From Streptomyces tateyamensis (lineage in GTDB: Bacteria; Actinomycetota; Actinomycetes; Streptomycetales; Streptomycetaceae), in contig NZ_PYBW01000119.1 of assembly GCF_003205575.1 (NCBI RefSeq), positions 1-34,734 on the forward strand: 34,734 nt of DNA. Reading direction: 5' to 3'. A model generated the notes under the pieces. That model had not been told where the DNA came from. It ran no database searches and worked only from the letters and a program-made list of their open reading frames with translations. Positions 24,501 through 30,581 of the stretch are shown piece after piece. The first letter of the stretch is position 1. Each line of letters begins with the position of its first letter. Both the position numbers and the translations under genes were made by a program.

Positions 24501-27500
24501 CGTTCTCCGTCTCCGGTGCCGGTGCCTGCACGGCCAACCCGACTGCCGCCAACACCGTCGCCGCTACGCGCACGCTCTTCGACGGACAGCCGTACCGCAG
24601 TGCCGGCGCGAACGGCGATCCGACCAGCTCACAGGTCCTGGACCACTACGACGCCGGCGGGACCCCTCAGTTCGCCACCACGACGACGACTGGCTACGAC
24701 GCGTACGGCCGGGTCAGTTCGACGACCGATCCCACCGCGACGGACAGCGCGCACCCCGCAGGGGCGGTGACCACCACCGGATACGCGGCGGCCAATCCGG
24801 GTGAACTGCCCAACACGGTGACGGTGACGACACCTGCTCCCGCCGGTGCACCGGACTCGGCCACCGGGCGCACCCGAACGGCCGTGCAGGACATCGCCCG
24901 TGCCCTCCCGCTGACGGTCACGGACCCCAACGGTCAGACCGCCACCGAGGCTTACGACGCCCTGGGCCGCCTCATAGCCGTCTGGCCCGCCGGGCGGACC
25001 ACGGCACAGAACGCCTCGCAGACGTTCAGCTACGCGGTCAACGGGATCAGTGGTTCTTCCTCGGTGACGACCAACACGCTGCACTACGACGACGCCGGCT
25101 ACAGCACCTCCGTCGCGATCGCGGACGGCCTCGGCCGAACCGTGCAGACCCAGTCGACGCCGGCCTTCGCGGGCTACAACGGCCGACTGGTCACCGACAC
25201 CTTCTACGACGCCTCGGGCCACGTCTTCCGGAGCAGTCCGGGCTACTACGAGAACACCAGCGCGCCGAGCACCACCTGGTTCGACGCGGACACCACGCAC
25301 GTCCCGTCCTCGACCCTGACGTCCTTCGACGGCCGCGGCCGACCGGTGAGCAGCGAGTTCCGCGCCTACGACGTCCACCAGAGCACCACCACGACCTCTT
25401 ACCCGGGTGTGGACCGCACCGACGTCACTCCGGCCGCCGGATCCGGGCTGATGCCGACCACCACGATCACCGATGCCCGCGGGCGCCCCGCCCAGTTCTG
25501 GCAATACCGCACCACCACGGCGACCGGCAACACCGGTAACGCGGACGTCAGCAAGTACACCTACACGCCCAGTGGGAAGGCCGCGACCCGGCTGGACGCG
25601 GCGGGCAACACCTGGTCCTACGGGTACGACCTGCGTGACCGGCTGACCACGTCCACCGACCCGGACGCCGGTACCACCACGCAGAGCTTCGACGGCGCCG
25701 GTCGGCTGGCCACCACGATGGACGCCCGCGGTCAGACCCTGGCGTTCAGCTACGACCTGCTCGGGCGCAAGACTGCTGAGTACAGCGGCACCTCGACCAC
25801 CGACTCCACCAAGCAGCTGACCGGGTACACCTACGACACCGTCACCGGTGGCAAGGGCCAGCTCGCCAGTACTACCCGGTACGTGGGCGGTACCGGCGGT
25901 GCGGCCTACACGAAGACCATCGGCTCCTACGACGCCGCCTACCGCCCGACCTCGGTGACCGAGACGGTTCCGGGTGCGGACGTGGGTCTGGCCTCAGGTA
26001 CGTACTCGTACGCGGAGCAGACGGCGTACTACCCGATCACGGGTGCGGTGCAGTGGGCGAACCGTGGTGGTCTGGGTGACCTGCCGAGCGAGATGCTGCA
26101 GTACTCGTACGACTCGCGTGGTCTGATGACCAGTTACGGTCAGCAGTTCGGTTCGCAGTGGATGTACGACCAGGCGACGGGTTACGACGCCTACGGGCGG
26201 GCGATCCGGACCACGGCGAACCCGTGGGGCACCCAGGTGGTGGTCACCGACACCTTCGACGAGCCGACCGGCCGTCAGGTCTCGCAGTTCGTGGACAAGC
26301 AGCCCTCGCAGACGGGCGCGGTGCAGCAGACGAACTACGCGTACAACCAGGCCGGCCAGATCACGGCGATCACGAACATCCCGGACAACAGCCCGGGCAG
26401 CACGGACCGGCAGTGCTTCAGCTACGACTACCTGGGCCGCCTGAGCACCGCGTGGAGTGACACCGGTACGGTCACCATGGCCCCGCAGCCGAGCGTGGGC
26501 GCGATCGGCACCTGCACGAACAGCACCCCGACCAGTGGTGCGGTCGCCCCGGCGAAGACGACAGTGGGCGGTCCCGCCGCGTACTGGCAGTCCTACGGCT
26601 ACGACCTGACGGGCAACCGCACCCAGTTGGTCCAGCATGACGCCAGCGGCAACACCGCCAACGACCTGACCACCAACCAGACCTTCCCGGCCCCCGGCAC
26701 CGTCAACAACGGCAACGGTGCGGGCGGCGCGCACGCGCTGACCAGCAGCCAGACCGTGACCAACGGCATCGGCAACCCCGCCGGCGGCGACCAGTACGAC
26801 GCGGCGGGGAACACGACGAAGATCGTGGACCCGGCCGGGACACGGAATCTGAACGGCGGGTGGGTGCTGCCGTCCGGGCAGAGCATCACCTCCAACAGCA
26901 GCCGCCTGTCCATGCAGGCGGACGGCAACCTGGTCCTGGTGTCCCTGCGCACGGGTGCGGTGACCTGGTCCAGCCACACCTACGGCCACGCCGGCGCCTA
27001 CGCGACCATGCAGGCCGACGGCAACTTCGTCGTCTACGACAGCAACCGCAACCCGCTCTGGGCCTCCGGTACGTACCCCAACTCCGGTGCTTATCTGGCC
27101 CTTCAGGACGACGGCAACCTCGTCGTCTACAAGAACGCCTCCGCGCCGAACCAGAACCCGCTCTGGAGCACCCAGACCTGGAACGCCATCGACGCCGGCA
27201 ACACCTCGGTGCTGACCTGGGATGCCGAGGGCCGGCTCGCCAGCACCACCCGCGGCGGGGTCACCACGACCTACGTCTACGACGCCGACGGCAACCTGCT
27301 GGAGCGCAGCAACCCCACCCAGACCATCCTCACGCTGGGCGCGACCAATGACGAGCTGACGTACAACAAGAACACCAGGGCCACCACGGGGACTCGCTAC
27401 TTCCCGATGCCCGGCGGCCTCTCCCTGGTTGCCACCGCGAACACCAAGACCTACCAGGTCGCGGACCCGCACGGCACCAACACCCTTGCCCTGGATGCCA

Positions 27501-28648
27501 CGTCGCTGACCGAGACGCGCAACCCGGTCGATCCGTTCGGCAATCCGCGCGCCACCACCACCGCCACCAACAACTGGGCCGGCGACCACGGCTTCGTCGG
27601 CGGCACCAAGGACACCACCAGCGAACTCACCAACCTCGGTGCCCGCGAGTACCAGGCGTCCACCGGACGCTTCATCAACCCCGACCCACTGCTGGCGAGT
27701 AACGACCCGCAGCAATGGAACGGATACGCCTACGCCGACAACAAGCCCACCAACACCAGTGATGCCGACGGGAAGATGATCCCGGACGACATCACGGGCC
27801 TCGCCTTCGGCAACGCGCAGCAGTTGCAGGACTACCACACCGAGCACGCGGACGAGGTCGAGCAGGACCTGGAGCAGCAGGCGGAGTCCTTCGACAAGGT
27901 CCAGGCTCAGCAGGGCGGCGCACCGAACCACGTCGTGCGCAACGGCGGCACGAGCAATGTCGCCACCAACTGCGCCGGTCCGGGGACGCAGGGCCTGTCG
28001 GGCCACGATGCCGCGGTCTGCCTGAGCGGTCTGTACGCGGAGGCCTGGCGGTCGTCGCAGAACCTGAACGGCTACGTCACGGTCGACGTCGGACCAGGTG
28101 GCACGCTGGCGAACAAGGTACCCGGGGCGAGCGGCAACAAGACCGGCAACGACGGTGCGGCGGACCTGATCCTGTGGACCTCTGCGACTGTCTACGTCTG
28201 GGAGATCAAGCCCGGCAACGACTACGGGAAGACCGACGGTCCCAAGGACCTCGATCGCTACATCCAGGGCCTGACGGCATACTTCAAGGAATTCGGTGAC
28301 ACCCGGTCGGTGGTGGCCGGCGGTGACCTGCCGCGTGGCGTTGTGAACTCCAAGCAGGGTTGGCAGGATGTCTGGTCCCAGGACGCGTATCCCGGAATGA
28401 GGTTCTACGGGACCAACAAGTCCAAGAGGCCGAAGGAGGACCCATTCGCGAAGCCGGCCCCGGCACCAGCACCGGCACCGGCTCCCCAGCCGGCCCCGGC
28501 GCCGGCACCGTGCGGCGGTGGCGGCCCGATTGCCGCCGGGCCCTGTGGCGGCATGGTGGTCCCCATGCCCGGACTCAACGGCTGGCCGTTCGGTGGCCTG
28601 ATCCCCGGCTTCGGCGGCGTCGGCGCTCCTGGACTCGTGACGATCTGA
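21506..28648 (+). CDS. Giant secreted RHS/YD-repeat polymorphic toxin with internal bulb-type lectin and C-terminal PD-(D/E)XK-like nuclease
   Basis: 2380 residues. The Sec signal peptide ends near residue 39 (STPAFA). The N-terminal region to about 400 includes SpvB/sugar-binding-like sequence (YQYPIALPPTLGGSAPTVAL). YD/RHS repeats follow from about 1060 (YDAYGRV 1064, YDALGRL 1150, YDLRDRL 1374, FDGAGRL 1395, YDLLGRK 1416). A bulb-type mannose-lectin domain with three QxDxN motifs (Q1804, Q1836, Q1867) interrupts the shell. The RHS core GAREYQASTGRFINPDPL is at 2045-2062. The usual DPxGL end motif is degenerate (SDADGK, 2085-2090). The variable C-terminus has D2220, E2233-I-K2235 and KDLDRYIQ (Q2254), a PD-(D/E)XK nuclease pattern. 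It ends in a 64-residue Pro-Ala then Gly-rich tail. Start ATG 21506 follows GGGGGA. Likely role: contact-dependent killing of competitors, inferred. Confidence 0.9.
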   Translation: MAIRTAGWPAASRPTVLRSAAVASALGVVTALLSTPAFALTPTQQHRIWTPGTPLPKTPSVSGTNRPALAASKPSFPAGQVWTPPAAKRFHAGQATVTVPVAPSAGLTAPRINAAGTLEQGPALGAEVQAGSLPVWLSAEAPKAAAATAQATEADAAPAAGGPVQVAVADPGAAAAAGAPGGAITVSGDGAKPGAALRVGLDLGRLSAVGGNFASRAQLVQLPSCALTTPQLSECQKRTPLPSHYDAAANRLVADVTVPPGPTGAARAMTATQAAAATPMTLGVVSGTSSGAGTYSATSLNPSAGWAAGSASGAFTYQYPIALPPTLGGSAPTVALSYDSASVDGLTSATNSQASWVGSDGWGLGNSFVERSFQPCSRDGMPSSGDDCWAGANLTMSLGSHSGELVPVDSTCDNSSNNLEQSACSWHLKNDDGTKIEYLAGANNGTWNGSYLRVTDTSGTVYYFGASHLPGTDGKASGLGPDAQSAWTVPVFSPNSGDPCYNSSTGQQSWCQMAWRWNLDAVVDVHGNLTTYTYNAEANWYARGGNPTTTNSYTRAGELAEIDYGQRLSDQIAAGGTYQSAAKVVFSSGERCVTSGGCDPSQRTVANGANWPDVPLDQQCDQTTTNCANGAPSFWTSRWLNSIATQVRSNGSYHTVDSYVLNHVFVNVQNPTENTQVPWLASIQRTGQDNLNGQAAVPPLPPVSFSWMLYPNRVPALLTRPDYNRPRLTVVTTETGGTIGVVYQTTGSQRCTSSSLPAQANGDTKDCYNVKWYKPQTTTPIDDWFQRYPVSTVTVDPKLALGDKPQVTTYTYGNPAYHHNDATLADPQTRTWDQFRGYASVTTVTGAANDTSAQTQSTTSYYQGMGGTVTGARSGPISDDDWLAGQTLETDTYTGLNGSLAAYTVHTSSGPLSTADHPRNGLPDLIARYASTTNSAVTKELKSDGVSWRTTTTVGTTDPAHNNRVATSLSTADGTPDVCVVPTYATSTNPMLTSLVAQTFSVSGAGACTANPTAANTVAATRTLFDGQPYRSAGANGDPTSSQVLDHYDAGGTPQFATTTTTGYDAYGRVSSTTDPTATDSAHPAGAVTTTGYAAANPGELPNTVTVTTPAPAGAPDSATGRTRTAVQDIARALPLTVTDPNGQTATEAYDALGRLIAVWPAGRTTAQNASQTFSYAVNGISGSSSVTTNTLHYDDAGYSTSVAIADGLGRTVQTQSTPAFAGYNGRLVTDTFYDASGHVFRSSPGYYENTSAPSTTWFDADTTHVPSSTLTSFDGRGRPVSSEFRAYDVHQSTTTTSYPGVDRTDVTPAAGSGLMPTTTITDARGRPAQFWQYRTTTATGNTGNADVSKYTYTPSGKAATRLDAAGNTWSYGYDLRDRLTTSTDPDAGTTTQSFDGAGRLATTMDARGQTLAFSYDLLGRKTAEYSGTSTTDSTKQLTGYTYDTVTGGKGQLASTTRYVGGTGGAAYTKTIGSYDAAYRPTSVTETVPGADVGLASGTYSYAEQTAYYPITGAVQWANRGGLGDLPSEMLQYSYDSRGLMTSYGQQFGSQWMYDQATGYDAYGRAIRTTANPWGTQVVVTDTFDEPTGRQVSQFVDKQPSQTGAVQQTNYAYNQAGQITAITNIPDNSPGSTDRQCFSYDYLGRLSTAWSDTGTVTMAPQPSVGAIGTCTNSTPTSGAVAPAKTTVGGPAAYWQSYGYDLTGNRTQLVQHDASGNTANDLTTNQTFPAPGTVNNGNGAGGAHALTSSQTVTNGIGNPAGGDQYDAAGNTTKIVDPAGTRNLNGGWVLPSGQSITSNSSRLSMQADGNLVLVSLRTGAVTWSSHTYGHAGAYATMQADGNFVVYDSNRNPLWASGTYPNSGAYLALQDDGNLVVYKNASAPNQNPLWSTQTWNAIDAGNTSVLTWDAEGRLASTTRGGVTTTYVYDADGNLLERSNPTQTILTLGATNDELTYNKNTRATTGTRYFPMPGGLSLVATANTKTYQVADPHGTNTLALDATSLTETRNPVDPFGNPRATTTATNNWAGDHGFVGGTKDTTSELTNLGAREYQASTGRFINPDPLLASNDPQQWNGYAYADNKPTNTSDADGKMIPDDITGLAFGNAQQLQDYHTEHADEVEQDLEQQAESFDKVQAQQGGAPNHVVRNGGTSNVATNCAGPGTQGLSGHDAAVCLSGLYAEAWRSSQNLNGYVTVDVGPGGTLANKVPGASGNKTGNDGAADLILWTSATVYVWEIKPGNDYGKTDGPKDLDRYIQGLTAYFKEFGDTRSVVAGGDLPRGVVNSKQGWQDVWSQDAYPGMRFYGTNKSKRPKEDPFAKPAPAPAPAPAPQPAPAPAPCGGGGPIAAGPCGGMVVPMPGLNGWPFGGLIPGFGGVGAPGLVTI
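26842..27190 (+). other. Bulb-type mannose-specific lectin domain insert (within RHS gene)
   Basis: Residues about 1780-1895 of the RHS protein. Three repeats spaced 32 and 31 residues carry MQADGNLVLV, MQADGNFVVY and LQDDGNLVVY, each followed by an LW/TW-S/A strand end. The second and third match the mannose-binding QxDxNxVxY consensus fully and the first ends in V. The domain sits between YD repeats (GNTTKIVDPAGTRNLNGG before, LTWDAEGRLAST after), so it was inserted into the shell and not added at an end. Confidence 0.85.
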
Positions 28649-28708
28649 CGGCCACGAGGACCGGGCACCAGCTGCCGCACCACCAGCACTGAAGGAGATG
28701 ATCACACC

Positions 28709-29524
28709 ATGTTGGTTCGCCTGGAGGCGACCGTCGACCTCGCAGAACACGGCCGGGATACCGTGCGGGGCTGGTTCGACAACGCACGAACGGGTGCCTT
28801 CGCCCAGTTCTTCGACCCCGCTGCGCTCAAGTCCCGCGGACTCACGGCCGGCTGGGTCCTCGCCTCGGACCTCGCTGCCGAGTCCAAGCGCTTCCGGGCC
28901 GGCAAGGCTGCGTTCGGGCACCTGGACAAGGCGATCAACGGAGACTCGCCCTATGCCAGCTACCTCGTCGAGCCGCGCGATGCAGGGCCCGACGACGAAC
29001 TGGCCCTTCGGCTCCAACTGACCCAGAGCGTCTTCCGGGACACTCGGGCCCTGCTGGCGCTGGACCTCTCCGCCACCGAGGAGGAGTGCGCCGATCCGGC
29101 GTTCTGCAGCGGCCTGGTCGAGCACCTGCGCCGCTGCCTGGACCAGGCGTCCCCGGTGTTCGGATCGATCTCCTCAGCCAACTTCCGAAAGGAGACGCCG
29201 CTCGACCTGGCGTTGAACCGCAGCATCGTGGACTCCGTCCAGCTCGGGCGGACGGTGCTGCGCGGCTACTCCTGGGTCACGGTGTGCCCGGAGGAGCTCC
29301 TGCCCCGGGTGGCGGCCGGGCAGGCCGGCGGTTTCCACCGCACCATCGGGCTCGCTGCCGGTGGCGCGGTCCTGCAGGCCACACCGACCATCGCGGAGTT
29401 CGGCCGGCCGGCCGCCGAGCAGGTCTTCGACCTGGTGCGGACGGTCCTGCCCGCCGGCCTGCCCGCGCCGAGCCCGCTGAACCCGGACGCCCTGCTGGTC
29501 TACCGGGACGCGGCGCAAGGCTGA
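28709..29524 (+). CDS. Candidate immunity protein for the RHS toxin
   Basis: 271 residues, soluble, no signal peptide or membrane helix. It begins 60 nt after the toxin stop with AAGGAGATG upstream of ATG 28709, and a strong terminator follows, so it forms a two-gene unit with the RHS gene. The order toxin then immunity is the rule for RHS systems. The segment RGYSWVTVCPEELLPRV followed by GGAVLQATPTIAEF is reminiscent of DUF3396-type 'type VI immunity' proteins, but I would not assign the family firmly. The cytosolic location suits protection against a nuclease. It could instead be an unrelated hypothetical protein. Confidence 0.6.
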   Translation: MLVRLEATVDLAEHGRDTVRGWFDNARTGAFAQFFDPAALKSRGLTAGWVLASDLAAESKRFRAGKAAFGHLDKAINGDSPYASYLVEPRDAGPDDELALRLQLTQSVFRDTRALLALDLSATEEECADPAFCSGLVEHLRRCLDQASPVFGSISSANFRKETPLDLALNRSIVDSVQLGRTVLRGYSWVTVCPEELLPRVAAGQAGGFHRTIGLAAGGAVLQATPTIAEFGRPAAEQVFDLVRTVLPAGLPAPSPLNPDALLVYRDAAQG

Positions 29525-29538
29525 GGCCTGGCCGGTTC

Positions 29539-29583
29539 CCGGGGGCCGGGGTGAGGTGCGCATCGCCTCACCCCGGCCCCCGG
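29539..29583 (+). terminator. Perfect 18-bp stem terminator of the toxin-immunity unit
   Basis: CCGGGGGCCGGGGTGAGG (29539-29556) pairs perfectly with 29566-29583 over a 9-nt loop. It starts 15 nt after the immunity gene stop. Confidence 0.88.
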
Positions 29584-29602
29584 CACACTGCCCTCGTGCT
29601 CC

Positions 29603-29740
29603 ATGCACCCGTTCGTGAACTCCTTCACCCCGGCGATCGACCAGCCTTGGCAGGCCCGCACCGACTTCGAAGCCTTTCGCGCGCTCGCGGTCCGCAACGG
29701 CCTCCTGTTCGTGCCGGCCGACCACCTGACGGCCTGTCGC
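29603..29740 (+). pseudogene. Fragment of a respiratory nitrate reductase alpha subunit (narG remnant)
   Basis: The plus frame from ATG 29603 reads MHPFVNSFTPAIDQPWQART then DFEAFRALA. This aligns with the NarG segment around MHPFIHPLSAAVDPAWEAKSDWEIYKAIA near the molybdopterin domain. Only about 30 residues match; after RALAVRN the frame diverges (GLLFVPADHLTACR) and runs into the 3' end of the GntR gene on the other strand. NarG is about 1230 residues, so this is a tiny relic. No other nar gene is in the window. Confidence 0.6.
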
Positions 29741-29742
29741 TG

Positions 29743-30417
29743 TCAGCCGGCCGCGCGGCGCAGCCAGTCGGTGACGCCCGCGATGTGGGCGGTGGCGCGG
29801 GCCTGGGCGGCGGTCACGTCGCGGGCGGCGATCGAGTCGAGGATCGCCCGGTGCTCGGCCATCGTCCGCTCGACCGCCCCCTCCTGGGTCAGCCCGCGCC
29901 AGACCCGGGCGCGGGCGGTCCGCTGGGAGAGCGAGTCGAGCATCGAGGCGAGCACGGTGTTGCCCGCGGCCTCGGCGATCCGCCGGTGGAACTCCAGGTC
30001 GTTGGCGACCAGTTCCTCGACCGTGGAGTCGGCGCTCAGCCCGTCGAGCAGGTCGGCCAGGCCCGTCAGCTGATCGTCGGTCACCTGCTGCGCGGCCAGC
30101 CCTGCGGCTGCCGACTCCAGCACGGAGCGCACCTGGAACAGCTCCAGCAGTGACTCGTCCTGGTGCAGGTCGACCAGGAAGGTCAGGGTCTCCAACAGGT
30201 CCGGCGCCGCCAGGCTGCTGACATACGTCCCATCACCCTGGCGCACCACGAGGACGTTCAGCAGCGAAAGCGCCTTGACCGCCTCCCGCAGCGAGTTCCG
30301 CGACAGCCCCAACTCCGCGGCCAGTACCGGCTCCTTGGGCAGCCGCTCGCCGGGCTTGAGCTGGCCGGAGAGGATCATCGACTTGATCTTCTCAATGGCC
30401 TCGTCGGTGACGGCCAC
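29743..30417 (-). CDS. GntR-family (FadR-type) transcriptional regulator
   Basis: 224 residues. The winged helix is at about 5-70, with KPGERLPKEPVLAAELGLSR followed by NSLREAVKAL and the wing VRQGDGTYV. An all-helical FCD ligand domain follows (about 85-215), with metal-site-type residues in NDLEFHRRIAEAAGN and EHRAILDSI. GTG 30417 was chosen over the upstream in-frame ATG 30453: AAGGAAGG lies 9 nt before it, the paralogue at 33844-34590 starts identically (MAVTD-AI--IK), and a dyad operator at 30433-30453 would otherwise be inside the gene. It probably binds an acidic sugar or other carboxylate and represses itself and perhaps the adjacent beta-helix gene. Confidence 0.9.
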   Translation of the reverse strand: MAVTDEAIEKIKSMILSGQLKPGERLPKEPVLAAELGLSRNSLREAVKALSLLNVLVVRQGDGTYVSSLAAPDLLETLTFLVDLHQDESLLELFQVRSVLESAAAGLAAQQVTDDQLTGLADLLDGLSADSTVEELVANDLEFHRRIAEAAGNTVLASMLDSLSQRTARARVWRGLTQEGAVERTMAEHRAILDSIAARDVTAAQARATAHIAGVTDWLRRAAG

Positions 30418-30432
30418 GTGTGGTGCCTTCCT

Positions 30433-30453
30433 TTGGTCCGATGTCTGGACCAA
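30433..30453. promoter_or_regulatory. Dyad operator before the GntR gene (likely autoregulation)
   Basis: TTGGTCC-N7-GGACCAA, a perfect 7+7 inverted repeat centred 26 nt upstream of the GTG start. FadR-type GntR proteins bind dyads of the GGTC/GACC kind. Its position just before the ribosome site suggests repression of the regulator's own gene. Confidence 0.65.
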
Positions 30454-30516
30454 GTATGCCCGCTGCGAGCCGCCGCGCGGACAGGCGTGCGGCCCGCGCC
30501 GCCCTGGTCGGGGCCG

Positions 30517-30564
30517 CGGTGCAGCGGTGCAGCGGTGCAGCGGTGCAGCGGTGCAGCGGTGCAG
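30517..30564. repeat. 8-bp tandem repeat, six exact copies
   Basis: CGGTGCAG repeated six times without error, followed by CGGGG. It lies between the GntR promoter and the 3' end of the beta-helix gene (18 nt past that stop). Exact copies and an 8-bp unit suggest a slippage-prone minisatellite. Confidence 0.95.
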
Positions 30565-30581
30565 CGGGGGGAACGCTATCG

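Noticed and set aside
25994..29125. A 1043-codon minus-strand open frame opposite the RHS toxin
   Set aside because: Mirror frame of repetitive GC-rich coding DNA; no family motifs or plausible start site.
30418..30453. The ATG at 30453 as start of the GntR regulator
   Set aside because: It would place the dyad operator inside the gene. The paralogue starts at the equivalent of GTG 30417, which also has the better ribosome site.
30517..30564. CRISPR array
   Set aside because: The repeats are contiguous 8-mers without spacers, and no cas genes are present. The same applies to the 16-bp array at 14375-14442.
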